A stretch of DNA of 64,000 nt, taken from positions 1,922,001-1,986,000 of the forward strand of contig CAVZDY010000001.1 of assembly GCA_963774195.1 (NCBI GenBank), written 5' to 3'. Of this stretch, positions 45,454 through 54,460 are shown piece by piece. Position 1 is the first letter of the stretch. The number at the start of each line of letters is the position of its first letter. The position numbers and the translations under genes were made by a program. Source of the stretch: Roseiarcus sp963774195. Its GTDB lineage: Bacteria > Pseudomonadota > Alphaproteobacteria > Rhizobiales > Beijerinckiaceae. Under the pieces are notes generated by a model. It did no database searches, was not told the origin of the DNA, and was given only the letters and a program-made list of their open reading frames with translations.

Positions 45454-45528
45454 TCATGCTGGTTCCGAAGCGGCGAAGGCGAAGCCAAGCGCGAGCGCGG
45501 AGGCGCCGGCGATCATCCCTTTCATCAT
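45454..45528 (-). CDS. Tiny ORF, signal-peptide-like (24 residues), possible remnant
   Basis: A strong site (GGGAGGAC) precedes ATGATGAAAGGG. The 24-residue product MMKGMIAGASALALGFAFAA... reads like a signal peptide and stops at once, as if the mature part of a secreted (perhaps binding) protein had been lost. Its TGA overlaps the ATG of a second 21-residue frame (45392-45457) whose TGA in turn overlaps the epimerase ATG. It may be a leader, a leftover or chance. Confidence 0.3.
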   Translation of the reverse strand: MMKGMIAGASALALGFAFAASEPA

Positions 45529-45560
45529 GTCGTCCTCCCTTTGTTTTCGTTGGCCGTATG

Positions 45561-46610
45561 TCAGGGGTCGGCGACGGCTCTGAGCCTCCGTGGCGCCATC
45601 GCTGTGGATTCCCTGACCTTGAGCGTGCAGCGAAGTTCGACGCGCGCGCCCTCGTCGGGCGCTTCGCGCGCCATGCGGCGTTCGAGCAAGCGCCAGGCTT
45701 CGGCCGCGAAGCCGTCGATCGGCTGGGCCACCGTCGTCAGATAGGGGCGCAGCGCGAACATCCAGTCGAAATCGTCGAAGCCGACGATCGAGACGTCGCG
45801 GGGGATGTCGAGGCCGAGGCTGCGCGCCGCCTTGATCGCTCCGAGGGCGGAGACGTTGGTCAAAGCGAAGATCGCGGTCGGCGGATCGGCGCGATTGAGT
45901 TCGACCTCGACGGCGCCGCGCAACGTGTCGAGGCCGCGGCCGCCGACGCAGACGCGCGCGCGATGGCCGAGCGAGGCCTCCTCGAGCGCGCGGCGGTAGC
46001 CGTCGATGCGGACGGCGATGTTGTTGAGCCCGATCGAATGGGTAAGAACGGCGATGTCGCGATGGCCGAGGTCGATCAAATGGCGGGTTGCGGCATAGGC
46101 GCCGGCGAAACCATCGGCGGTGACGACATCGAGCCCCGGCGCCGCTTCGCCGCGGTCGATAAGGACGGTCGGCGGCAGGAAGTGGCCCGCGCTGCCCGCG
46201 CGCAAAGCGGCGTACGAGCCGTCCTGCGCCGGCACGACAAGCAAGCCGTCGATGCGTCGGGAAATGAGCGCTTCGATGCGGTGGCGCTCGACGGTGACAT
46301 CCTCGCCGGAGGAAACCAGCACCAGGTCGTAGCCGCTTCGTTCCGCCTGCTCCTCGACGCCATGCACCAGCGCGGAAAAGAAGACATTGGTGATGTCGGG
46401 CACGACCATGCCGACGAGACGGCTGGCGGCGCCGCGCAGCGAACTCGCGGCGCGGTCGAGGCGATAGCCGAGCGCGGCGACGGCTTCGAGCACCGCGCGG
46501 CGGCTCTCCTCGCCTACCGGGCGGTTGCCGTTGACGACATTGGAGGCGGTGGCGACCGAGACGCCGGCGCGCAAAGCGACATCGCGAATGGTCGGCGCTT
46601 TCCGAGACAC
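45561..46610 (-). CDS. LacI-family transcriptional regulator
   Basis: 349 residues: N-terminal LacI helix-turn-helix (TIRDVALRAGVSVATASNVVNG) and hinge helix, then a periplasmic-binding-like effector domain with VGMVVPDITNVFFSALVHGVE and DVSIVGFDDFDW. It should bind the palindrome at 46641-46656 just upstream and control itself and the downstream epimerase in response to a sugar. Confidence 0.93.
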   Translation of the reverse strand: MSRKAPTIRDVALRAGVSVATASNVVNGNRPVGEESRRAVLEAVAALGYRLDRAASSLRGAASRLVGMVVPDITNVFFSALVHGVEEQAERSGYDLVLVSSGEDVTVERHRIEALISRRIDGLLVVPAQDGSYAALRAGSAGHFLPPTVLIDRGEAAPGLDVVTADGFAGAYAATRHLIDLGHRDIAVLTHSIGLNNIAVRIDGYRRALEEASLGHRARVCVGGRGLDTLRGAVEVELNRADPPTAIFALTNVSALGAIKAARSLGLDIPRDVSIVGFDDFDWMFALRPYLTTVAQPIDGFAAEAWRLLERRMAREAPDEGARVELRCTLKVRESTAMAPRRLRAVADP

Positions 46611-46640
46611 GCTTCCCTCCCGCCGCGCATCGTGGCGCGG

Positions 46641-46656
46641 TCTATAACGTTATAGA
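46641..46656. promoter_or_regulatory. LacI-type operator, 16-bp perfect palindrome
   Basis: TCTATAACGTTATAGA is fully palindromic with the central CG typical of LacI-family sites, and lies 31 bp upstream of the regulator gene. Autoregulation is inferred. Confidence 0.75.
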
Positions 46657-46736
46657 GGCTAGGATGGAGAAGGAGCGGGAGTCAAGCGACGCAAAGCGGC
46701 AAGGGTGTTCCTGCCGCCGTCGCCTCGATGAGCCGC

Positions 46737-47086
46737 TGTCATGTCCGGGGACGCGGGCATCCAGGAGCCAAAGGGCGAAGGCCTGCGGGGTTGTCTGGAC
46801 CCCCGCTTTCGCGCTGCGGCATGCACACATCGGTCCGTCGCCGTCACGCCCGGACTTGATCCGGGCGCCCAGGTGGCGATATCTGCGACTAGCCTTCCTC
46901 CGTCCCGTGCTGGATACGCGGGCCAAGCCCGCGTATGACAGCGGGCTCGCGGCAAAAACTCCGCCCGGCTACATTCGGTGACGATGAGCCGACTGAGGCG
47001 CCCGCCCGTTCGAAAATGTGTGCATGCCGTAGCGCTTTCCGCGGGGGTGAAAGCAGTACATCGGCCAAAAAAGCAAAACGCTCTAA
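46737..47086. repeat. Long compound dispersed repeat (family B), copy 2
   Basis: Begins CTGTCATGTCCGGGGACGCG, passes through the same ordered blocks as the copy at 19639 (CATGCACACATCGGTCCGTC, CACGCCCGGACTTGATCCGG, GATGAGCCGACTGAGGCGCC, CATGCCG...GGGGGTGA) and ends AAAAAAGCAAAACGCTCTAA. It fills most of the 472-bp gap between the LacI and HxlR genes and overlaps the end of the HxlR gene by a few bases. Confidence 0.85.
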
Positions 47087-47502
47087 TCCGTCCCATCGGC
47101 GCGCTCTCGATAAGCCTTCCTCGCGGCATCGACCTCGTGGCGGTGACGCGCCGCCCAGTGCCAGACCTCGCAGAACGCGGCGCTGAGGCTCTTGCCGAGT
47201 TCGGTCAGCTCGTACTCGACGCGCGGCGGAACGACCGGGAAAACCGTCCGCACGACCAGTCCGTCCGCCTCCATCTGCCGCAGCGTCTTGGTGAGCATCT
47301 TCTGGCTGACGCCGCCGATGAGGTCGCCCAGGCGCGTGAAGCGCAGGCGTCCGTGCTCTTCCAGCACCTCGAGCGTCAGCATCGTCCATTTGTCGGCGAC
47401 GCGCCCGATGATCTCGCGGACGAATGCTTCCAGTTGGGGATCCCAGGCTTCCTCGTCCGCCCGGCGGTCGCGCGCAAGGGAAGGCTTGTTCGCCGTGTTC
47501 AT
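47083..47502 (-). CDS. HxlR-family transcriptional regulator
   Basis: 139 residues, winged helix with the HxlR pattern: EIIGRVADKWTMLTLEVLEEHGRLRFTRLGDLIGGVSQKMLTKTLRQMEADGLV, then RVEYELTELGKSL. Members of this family often respond to electrophiles or aldehydes and control a divergent oxidoreductase, here the SDR gene at 47625. No conserved N-terminal Cys is present, so redox sensing of the YodB type is not supported. Confidence 0.9.
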   Translation of the reverse strand: MNTANKPSLARDRRADEEAWDPQLEAFVREIIGRVADKWTMLTLEVLEEHGRLRFTRLGDLIGGVSQKMLTKTLRQMEADGLVVRTVFPVVPPRVEYELTELGKSLSAAFCEVWHWAARHRHEVDAARKAYRERADGTD

Positions 47503-47530
47503 TCGCCCCGTCCTTTAGTTTCCATCGGGT

Positions 47531-47557
47531 AAGTATAGCTCTTTCGGGTGCCTACTT
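47531..47557. promoter_or_regulatory. Candidate HxlR operator
   Basis: AAGTA (47531-47535) and TACTT (47553-47557) form an inverted pair, each preceded by a GGT-like block, in the HxlR/SDR divergent gap. Motif similarity to known HxlR sites is approximate. Confidence 0.4.
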
Positions 47558-47624
47558 TCTATTGGTTCGTAGCGAGCCTAGATAGGAAGCGCTCGCGGCT
47601 CCGGGCAACAGAGGAGAGAGGACC

Positions 47625-48404
47625 ATGCAACTGACTGGCGAAACCATTCTGATCACCGGCGGAGGATCCGGCATCGGGCGCGCGCTCGCGGAAGCTCTCC
47701 ACGCGTTGGGAAACACAGTGATCATCGCGGGGCGGCGCCAGCAGGCGCTCGACGAAGTGACGTCCGCCAATCCAGGCATGGAGTCATTCCTGTTGGACAT
47801 CGAAGATCAGGACGCGATCCCGGTCTTTGCCGAACAGGTCAAGGCGCGGTTTCCCAATCTCAACGTGCTGATCAACAACGCCGGCGTCATGCGGGCCGAG
47901 AATCTGCTCGCCCCCGATCTCGCCGACAGCGAGGCGACGATCAGGACGAACCTGCTCGGGCCCATTTGGCTCACGGCCGCTTTGCTGCCGCACCTGAGGG
48001 CGCAGCCCAGGGCGACGATCATGATGGTGTCCTCGGGCTTGGCCTTCGTGCCGTTGGCCGGAACGCCGACCTACTGCGCGACCAAGGCGGCGATCCACTC
48101 GTATTCGCAGTCGCTGCGCTATCAGCTCAAGGACACGCCGGTGGAAGTCATCGAGCTGATCCCGCCTTACGTGCAGACCGAATTGATGGGCCCAGGACAG
48201 GCCAGCGACCCCGCCGCCATGCCGCTGGCCGATTTCATTGCCGAGACTTCTGGCGATCCTGAAGGCGGAGCCCCGCGCCGCCGAAATCTGCGTCGAACGG
48301 GTCAAGCCGCTGCGCTTCGCCGAGGCGAACGGGGACTACGGCGCCTTCTATCAAACGTTCAACGACGCACGAGCGGCGGCGCGGCGCTGATGACGCTGCC
48401 CTGA
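47625..48404 (+). CDS. SDR-family oxidoreductase (DltE-like), frameshifted near its 3' end
   Basis: TGGGSGIG, NNAGVM, the Ser of MMVSSGLA and YCATK mark a functional SDR core for about the first 207 residues. After residue 207 the reading frame turns to Arg/Gly-rich nonsense. Shifting by one base at 48247-48250 (one extra T in GAGACTTCTGG) gives LLAILKAEPRAAEICVERV and a normal end FYQTFNDARAAARR with stop at 48388-48390, as expected for DltE-type proteins. Either the base is an assembly error or the gene was recently damaged. It is divergent from an HxlR regulator. Confidence 0.85.
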   Translation: MQLTGETILITGGGSGIGRALAEALHALGNTVIIAGRRQQALDEVTSANPGMESFLLDIEDQDAIPVFAEQVKARFPNLNVLINNAGVMRAENLLAPDLADSEATIRTNLLGPIWLTAALLPHLRAQPRATIMMVSSGLAFVPLAGTPTYCATKAAIHSYSQSLRYQLKDTPVEVIELIPPYVQTELMGPGQASDPAAMPLADFIAETSGDPEGGAPRRRNLRRTGQAAALRRGERGLRRLLSNVQRRTSGGAALMTLP

Positions 48405-48512
48405 TCGATCTTGCGCTTCGACTCTATCTCGATGAGATCGCGCCGCCCGCGTTCGCCTCGCTATTCCGCCGGCGGCCGGTAGTCATAAATCTGGCTCGGC
48501 GAACATGGAGAA

Positions 48513-49541
48513 CTAGGTCCGCTCGATCGGCTTGCTCCTTGACCGCCCCACCGTTTCGCGCTGCGCGCGCCGGCACGAGAGCGGCGGCAGGCCTTTCAGG
48601 ATCAGTTCGACGTCTGCGACTGTCTGGCGGCCGATTTCGAGCAGCGAGTCGCCCATGGCTCCGGCGCGGTGGGGCGACAGCAACAGGCCCTCGACGCGGC
48701 GGACCGGGTCGTCGGCGGGCGCGGGCTCGGCGGGGAAGACGTCGGTGGCGGCGCGGAAGCGGCCGCTTTCGACCTGACGCAGCAACTCAGGGAAATCGAC
48801 GACGCCGGCGCGGCTCATCAGCAAGAAGACCGAGCCGGGCGTGATCCTGTCGAATTCACGCCGCCCGAGGAAACCCTGGTTCTCGCTCGTCACGGCGGCG
48901 AAGACGGCGATGACTTGGCTCGATGAAAGGACTTCGTCGAGCGAAGCCGCCTCGACGCCGAATCCGGCCATGAAATGATCGGAGACCCAGGGATCGAAGG
49001 CTTTCACGGTGCAGCCGAAGGGCGCGAGCAGTGGCGCAAAGGCGCGGCCGAGGTCGCCGAAGCCGATCAGGCCGACGCGCGCGCCGTAGAGCGAGAAGCA
49101 GCCTTCGGCGCCGTCGAGCAGCCATTTCTCCTTGCCGGCGCGCATGGCGCGGTCGGCCGTGGTGACACCGCGGCAGAGGTCGATCGCCATCCCAAGCGCC
49201 ATCTCGGCGACCGGCTTGGCGAAGGCCGAACTCGGCGCGAGGACATGAATGCCGCGCGTAAAACAGGTCTCGTAATCGACGTTCTGCAGGAAGTTGGTCT
49301 CGACATTGACGATCGCCCGCAAGTTGGGCGCCCGGTCGAGCCGCGCTTTCGGCATGTCGCTCTGGCCGATCAGGACTTGCATCTGAGGCAACAGCGCCTC
49401 GAAATGCTCCGCCGGCATGCGGTCTTCGCCCTCATGCGCGACGACTTCGCCCGCCGCCTGCAGGCGCGCCCAGAGGGCGTCGTCGAATGTCTCGCCGAGA
49501 GCTCGCGGGCTCGGATCGACGACGATCAAAGGCCTCGTCAT
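48513..49541 (-). CDS. D-isomer-specific 2-hydroxyacid dehydrogenase
   Basis: 342 residues. The Rossmann motif GLIGFGDLGRAF, Arg in MSRAGVVDFPEL, the Glu region DVFPAEPAPADDP and the catalytic His in LLLSPHRAGAM match the SerA/PdxB-like family. It reduces a 2-keto acid or oxidises a 2-hydroxy acid with NAD(P). The C-terminal tail (about 25 residues) is unusually basic. Substrate unknown; the downstream neighbours are HxlR-SDR on the other side. Confidence 0.88.
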   Translation of the reverse strand: MTRPLIVVDPSPRALGETFDDALWARLQAAGEVVAHEGEDRMPAEHFEALLPQMQVLIGQSDMPKARLDRAPNLRAIVNVETNFLQNVDYETCFTRGIHVLAPSSAFAKPVAEMALGMAIDLCRGVTTADRAMRAGKEKWLLDGAEGCFSLYGARVGLIGFGDLGRAFAPLLAPFGCTVKAFDPWVSDHFMAGFGVEAASLDEVLSSSQVIAVFAAVTSENQGFLGRREFDRITPGSVFLLMSRAGVVDFPELLRQVESGRFRAATDVFPAEPAPADDPVRRVEGLLLSPHRAGAMGDSLLEIGRQTVADVELILKGLPPLSCRRAQRETVGRSRSKPIERT

Positions 49542-49668
49542 AGGCGCCCTCCCAAAGGCGTGCGGCTCGCTTTGGCCGCGAACCTTCGGGAGAGAGGTAG
49601 TTCGTTACGGAGCGCGAGGCAATCGCCGTCTCACGCCCGCGGAATGCAGCGTGAGGCGCCGGGCCGTC

Positions 49669-50514
49669 TCAGGCGTCGTCGAGTGAGGCGAATTCCTGGT
49701 CCGTCAGCTTGATCGCCGCCGCCGCGACGTTCTCTTCGAGGTGCTTGACCTGGCCGGTGCCGGGGATCGGCAGCATGACGGGGCTGCGCTTGAGGAGCCA
49801 GGCGAGCGCGATCTGACCCGACGTCGCCTTGTGGGCGCGCGCAATCGTGTCGAGCGCGCCACCTGCCTTGGCAAGATCGCCCGCTGCGAGCGGGAACCAC
49901 GGGATGAAGCCGATCCCCTTCTTCTCGCAATGGATGAGCACGTCCTCGCTGCCGCGATCGGCGAGGTTGTAGCGGTTCTGCACGGTCGCGACGGGGAAGA
50001 ACTTCGACGCCGCCTCGATCTCCGCCACCGAGACCTCGCTGAGGCCGACATGGCGGATCGTCTTGGCCTCGATCTGTGACTTGATCGCGCTGAACTGCTC
50101 GTCCTGCGGCACCTTCGGGTCGATGCGATGGAGCTGCCAGAGCTCGATCGTCTCGACGCCGAGATTGCGGCGGCTCTTCTCGATCTGCTGGACGAGATAT
50201 TCAGGCCGGCCGACCGGAATCCACTGGTCGGGACCGGTGCGGGTCAGGCCGCCCTTGGTCGCCACCAGGATGTCGCCATAGGGGTGCAGCGCCTCGCGGA
50301 TTAGCTGCTCGGAGACGTCAGGACCATAGGAATCGGCGGTGTCGATCAAACTGACGCCGAGCTCGGGCAGACGGCGTAGAACGCGCAAGCACTCGGCCCG
50401 GTCAGCCGGCTCGCCCCAAATGCCGCGGCCAGTGATCCGCATCGCCCCGAAGCCGAGACGATGCACCTTGTGGGCGCCGATAGAGAAATCGCCCGATAGG
50501 GATGCGTTGGTCAT
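49669..50514 (-). CDS. Aldo/keto reductase
   Basis: 281 residues, (beta/alpha)8 barrel. Catalytic Asp and Tyr in LIDTADSYGPDVSEQLI, Lys in ILVATKGG, His in LWQLHRIDP, and the NADPH-binding end VMLPIPGTGQVKHLEENV are all present. Start 50514 follows AGGAGAA; the frame is open much further upstream. It resembles general-stress YdbC/AKR members that reduce small aldehydes. Confidence 0.92.
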   Translation of the reverse strand: MTNASLSGDFSIGAHKVHRLGFGAMRITGRGIWGEPADRAECLRVLRRLPELGVSLIDTADSYGPDVSEQLIREALHPYGDILVATKGGLTRTGPDQWIPVGRPEYLVQQIEKSRRNLGVETIELWQLHRIDPKVPQDEQFSAIKSQIEAKTIRHVGLSEVSVAEIEAASKFFPVATVQNRYNLADRGSEDVLIHCEKKGIGFIPWFPLAAGDLAKAGGALDTIARAHKATSGQIALAWLLKRSPVMLPIPGTGQVKHLEENVAAAAIKLTDQEFASLDDA

Positions 50515-50596
50515 GTTGGGTTCTCCTTCGAAGTCGTCGTCGCGGACGAAGCAGCGAACCGCTTCGTTCCATTCGACCCGCGACTTTGGTTGTGCC

Positions 50597-51502
50597 TCAA
50601 GGCCAGCGGACGAGCGGCGGCATTGAGGAGAGGATCGACGCGACATTACCGCCGGTCCTGAGGCCGAAGACCGTGCCGCGATCGTAGAGCAGATTGAATT
50701 CGACATAGCGGCCGCGCCGCACGAGCTGCTCTTCCCGCTCGTCATCGGTCCAGCTCTTGGCGAAATTGCGGCGCACAATCTCGGCGTAGAGCGACACGAA
50801 GGTTTCGCCGAGGTCGCGCGAGAAGGCGAAATCCGCCTCCCAGGCCGAATTGGCCTCATTGCCCGCGCTGTTCAGATTATCAAAGAAAATACCGCCAATT
50901 CCACGCGGCTCGCCGCGATGCTTGAGGAAAAAGTATTCGTCGCACCAGGCTTTGTATTTATCGTAGGAGGCGACGGCTGGATGGCGCTCGCATACTGCGC
51001 GCAGCCCGTCGTGGAAGAGAACCGTATCGGGATCGTCCTGCCGCCTTCTGGCGTCCAGCATCGGCGTCAGATCGGCCCCGCCGCCGAACCACGCTTTCGA
51101 CGTCACGACGAAGCGGGTGTTCATGTGCACGGTCGGCACATGCGGGCTCCAGGGGTGGGCGATCACCGACAGGCCCGACGCCCAGAACCGCGGGTCGACG
51201 TCGCCGCCGTGAATCTGCTTGGCGAATTCAGGGGCGAAGGTCCCGAACACGGCGGAAGCGTGCACGCCCATCTTCTCGAACAGGCGGCCGCACAGCATCG
51301 CCATCCGCCCGCCGCCGCCAGGCGCGCCGCTGTGATCGACGCGCTTCCACGGCTCGAGCGTAAAGCGACCCGGCGCAGTATCAGGCGCGCCTAGCGGCGC
51401 TTCGGCCTCCAGCGCCTCGATCGCGGCGATCAGCTTGAGCTGGAGCGACTCGAACCAAGCCTGCGCATCGCGTTTGCGCGTCTCCAGAATGGCGTCTTCC
51501 AT
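50597..51502 (-). CDS. hemF: Coproporphyrinogen-III oxidase, aerobic
   Basis: O2-dependent decarboxylation of coproporphyrinogen III to protoporphyrinogen IX. 301 residues; motifs RVDHSGAPGGGGRMAML, TRFVVTSKAWFGGGADLTP, DYFFLKHRGEPRG-like (EYFFLKHRGEPRGIGG) and RRGRYVEFNLLYDRGTVFGL are intact. Start ATG 51502; a TTG sits one codon before. It is 9 bp from hemE, so the two are one operon. Confidence 0.97.
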   Translation of the reverse strand: MEDAILETRKRDAQAWFESLQLKLIAAIEALEAEAPLGAPDTAPGRFTLEPWKRVDHSGAPGGGGRMAMLCGRLFEKMGVHASAVFGTFAPEFAKQIHGGDVDPRFWASGLSVIAHPWSPHVPTVHMNTRFVVTSKAWFGGGADLTPMLDARRRQDDPDTVLFHDGLRAVCERHPAVASYDKYKAWCDEYFFLKHRGEPRGIGGIFFDNLNSAGNEANSAWEADFAFSRDLGETFVSLYAEIVRRNFAKSWTDDEREEQLVRRGRYVEFNLLYDRGTVFGLRTGGNVASILSSMPPLVRWP

Positions 51503-51511
51503 CAATTCCTC

Positions 51512-52567
51512 TCAACGCGCGCCGCGCACCCGCTGGACGAGCCGCTCGACGTGAGCGATCGGCGTCTCGGGCAGGATGCCGTGGCCGAGATTGAAGATAT
51601 GCGCCCGTCCGGCGAAGCCCTGGAGCGCGCGGTCGATCCCCTCGTCGAGCCCGGCGCCGCCGGCGAGCAGCGCAAGCGGGTCGAGATTACCCTGCAGCGC
51701 GAGCCGCTCAGGCAACATCGTCGCTGCCACGGCGGGTTCGACCGCGGTGTCGAGGCCAATTGCCGAGAGCCCATCGAGCGCGGCGAATTTGCCGAGTTGG
51801 GTCGCCGCGCCGCGAGGGAAAGCAATGATTTTGGCCTGCGGCTCAGCCGCGCGCAGGCGCGTGATCATGCGGACGATCGGCGTAACGCACCAGCGCTCGA
51901 ATTCGGCCGGGGGCAGCACGCCCGACCAGGAGTCGAAGATCTGCACCGCCTCCGCCCCGGCGCGAATCTGCCGGGCGAGATAGTCGGCGGAGATGTCGGC
52001 GAGCCGGTCGATCAGCGCGGAAAAGATGGCGGGCTCGCGATAGGCAAAGAGGCGCGCCGGGGCCTGATCCGACGTGCCGTGGCCGGCGATCATGTAGCTC
52101 GCTACCGTCCAGGGCGCGCCGCAGAAGCCGATCAGCGCGACGTCGGCGGGCAGAGCCGATTTCACGCGTTCGACAGTCTCGAACACCGGCTCGAGCCGCG
52201 ACCAGTTCGGCGTTTCGCGCAGGCGGGCGAAATCGGCGGCGCTTTCAATCGGCGCGAGGCGCGGGCCCTCGCCGCTCTCGAAACTGACGCTCTGCCCGAG
52301 CGCGTCGGGCGTGACGAGGATGTCGCTGAAGAGGATCGCCGCGTCGAAGCCGAAGCGCCGGATCGGTTGCAGGGTCGCCTCAGTCGCCATTTTCGGGCTG
52401 TAGCAGAAGTCGAGGAACGAGGCGGCCTCGGCGCGCAGAGCGCGGTATTCGGGGAGGTAGCGCCCCGCCTGCCGCATCAGCCAGATCGGCGGCGTCGACT
52501 GGGCGGCGCCGCCGAGCGCGGCGAGAAAGGGTTTCAAATGCGGCTCTTGGGACAAGGCGGCCGACAT
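51512..52567 (-). CDS. hemE: Uroporphyrinogen decarboxylase
   Basis: Decarboxylates uroporphyrinogen III to coproporphyrinogen III. 351 residues; PIWLMRQAGRYLPEYR, FSDILVTPDALG, FCGAPWTVASYMI, FDSWSGVLPPAEFE and FNLGHGILPETP are all as expected. It directly precedes hemF on the transcript. Confidence 0.97.
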   Translation of the reverse strand: MSAALSQEPHLKPFLAALGGAAQSTPPIWLMRQAGRYLPEYRALRAEAASFLDFCYSPKMATEATLQPIRRFGFDAAILFSDILVTPDALGQSVSFESGEGPRLAPIESAADFARLRETPNWSRLEPVFETVERVKSALPADVALIGFCGAPWTVASYMIAGHGTSDQAPARLFAYREPAIFSALIDRLADISADYLARQIRAGAEAVQIFDSWSGVLPPAEFERWCVTPIVRMITRLRAAEPQAKIIAFPRGAATQLGKFAALDGLSAIGLDTAVEPAVAATMLPERLALQGNLDPLALLAGGAGLDEGIDRALQGFAGRAHIFNLGHGILPETPIAHVERLVQRVRGAR

Positions 52568-52676
52568 GGGCGCTCCAGCATGCGGCGCTCGCGAGACGCC
52601 GAGGATTTAGCAAACGATCAGCCGCTGCGCGGCCTCGCGGCGAGGGCTTCGCTTCGCCTGGCTGTGCGACATAGAC

Positions 52677-52794
52677 ACCCCCTCTCCCCGCGCGCGGGGA
52701 GAGGGTGGGGTGAGGGGCTGGGTGGTTGGCCGCAGGCGTGTGGCTCCTCACCAAGCCCTCATCCTGATCGTCTCCCCGCTAGCGGGGAGAAGGA
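52677..52794. repeat. Family D hairpins between hemA and hemE
   Basis: CCCCCTCTCCCCGCGCGCGG...GGTGGGG and a second hairpin CTCCCCGCTAGCGGGGAG, in the 257-bp gap after hemA. They may attenuate read-through into hemE. Confidence 0.7.
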
Positions 52795-52824
52795 ATCCCG
52801 CCAGGCGCAAGACGAACTTGCGGC

Positions 52825-54126
52825 CTATTCCGCCGCCTTCTTCATGTCGGGATACAGGCAGTGCGCGGGCTCTTGCGCCTGCGGGCGGCGCAGCGGGACG
52901 ACGCGCGCCTCCTCAAACGGCAGGCCGAGCGCGCTCCAGACGTCGACCAGCGCTTCGACCAGCGCCGCGACCTGTGCCTCGGTGTGGCGCGGCGTCGGGG
53001 TGATGCGCAGCCGCTCGGCGCCGCGCGCCACCGTCGGGTAGTTGATCGGCTGGATGTAGATCGAATGGCGCTCGAGCAGCATCTCGCTGGCGGCGCGGCA
53101 CTTCTCAGCGTCGCGCACCATCAGCGGCACGATATGCGAGGGATTGTCGAGCACCGGCAGGCCCGCCGCGCGCAGCGCGTGCTTGACGAGGCGCGCGATG
53201 TGCTGGTGCCGCTCGCGTTCGACGCCGGAGGCCTTGAGGTGGCGCACGGCGGTTGCCGCGCTCGCCGCGACGCTCGGCGGCAGGGTCGAGGTGAAGATGA
53301 ACTGGGGCGCATAGCTGCGCACCGCGTCGACCACCGCCGCGCTCGCCGCGATATAGCCGCCTATGCAGCCGAACCCTTTGGCGAGGGTGCCTTCGATCAC
53401 GTCGAGTTCGCCCATCAAGCCTTCGGCCTCGCCGACGCCGCCGCCGCGCGGGCCGTACATGCCGACCGCATGCACCTCGTCGATGTAGGTCATCGCGCCG
53501 TATCGCTTGGCGAGGGCCGCGATCTCGGCGATCGGGGCGATGTCGCCGTCCATCGAATAGAGGCTCTCGAAGACGACGAGCTTGGGCCGCTCGACCGGCT
53601 CGGCGGCGAGCAGCTCTTCGAGGTGCTTCACGTCGTTGTGGCGCCAGACCTTCTTCTCGCAGCCCGAGCGGCGCACGCCCTCGATCATCGAATTGTGGTT
53701 CAGCGCGTCGGAGAGGATGAGGCAGTTCGGCAGCAGGCCGGCGAGCGTCGAAATGGCGGCGAGGTTGGAGATCCAGCCGGAGGTGAAGACGAGCGCCGCC
53801 TCCTTGCCGTGCAGATCGGCCAGCTCCTGCTCGAGTTGGACGATCGGATGATGGGTGCCGGAGATGTTGCGAGTGCCGCCGGCGCCGGCGCCGAAGTTTC
53901 GCGCCGCCGTGACGCTCGCCTCGATCACGTGGGGGTCGCCACCCATGCCGAGATAGTCGTTCGAGCACCAGACGGTGACCTCGCGCGGCGGAATTTTGCC
54001 ATGCGGCGGGCGCCATAAGGCGAGCGGAAATCGGGCGGCGTCGCGCTCGAGATCGGCGAAGATGCGATAACGCCCTTCGCGCTTCAATTGATCGATCGCT
54101 TCCTCGAAACGCCGCTGGTAATCCAT
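52825..54126 (-). CDS. hemA: 5-aminolevulinate synthase
   Basis: PLP-dependent condensation of glycine and succinyl-CoA, the C4 route to heme typical of alphaproteobacteria. 433 residues: PLP Lys250 (EGTLAKGFGCIGGYIA), Asp216 (YIDEVHAVGMYG), His144 (SDALNHNSMIEGV) and the TSGWISNLAAIS segment. It shares a neighbourhood with hemE, hemF and hemC on the minus strand. Confidence 0.97.
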   Translation of the reverse strand: MDYQRRFEEAIDQLKREGRYRIFADLERDAARFPLALWRPPHGKIPPREVTVWCSNDYLGMGGDPHVIEASVTAARNFGAGAGGTRNISGTHHPIVQLEQELADLHGKEAALVFTSGWISNLAAISTLAGLLPNCLILSDALNHNSMIEGVRRSGCEKKVWRHNDVKHLEELLAAEPVERPKLVVFESLYSMDGDIAPIAEIAALAKRYGAMTYIDEVHAVGMYGPRGGGVGEAEGLMGELDVIEGTLAKGFGCIGGYIAASAAVVDAVRSYAPQFIFTSTLPPSVAASAATAVRHLKASGVERERHQHIARLVKHALRAAGLPVLDNPSHIVPLMVRDAEKCRAASEMLLERHSIYIQPINYPTVARGAERLRITPTPRHTEAQVAALVEALVDVWSALGLPFEEARVVPLRRPQAQEPAHCLYPDMKKAAE

Positions 54127-54460
54127 TGTCTCGACCTTACCTTGTCCCGACCTCTTCGCCGGAGAATCTGCCGCTCGCCCGTAAGCGCGGCTCGGACCCT
54201 CATCGCGTACTCCCTGGAAAAGTTCCAGTAAAGGGAGGAGCGGCGCAGACCCACGCGGTTTGTTGTCGCATGCGAGGTAGGGAGGGATTTACGAAGGTCA
54301 AAAAGCGGCGGCCGCCGCAGCAGTTGGCGGCTCTCGCCAACGTGATCGCGACATTATGTCCTGGCGTGGCGCACAAGCCTTCGGGGCGCCGCCTCCCGGG
54401 AACGCTTCGCGTTCCCTGACACCCGCAGGGGGAGAAGGGGCGGCGCGGATCCAGGAACGC
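54127..54460. other. Intergenic region upstream of hemA, no clear gene
   Basis: 334 bp. It includes an inverted repeat GGGAACGC TTCG GCGTTCCC-like hairpin (54397-54417) and GGGGGAGAAGGGG beside it. Open frames here lack a ribosome site and resemble nothing known. Confidence 0.45.

Noticed and set aside
54126..54419. Possible 97-residue plus-strand protein upstream of hemA
   Set aside because: No ribosome site, no recognisable family, and composition like non-coding DNA; the 3' part overlaps a hairpin region.
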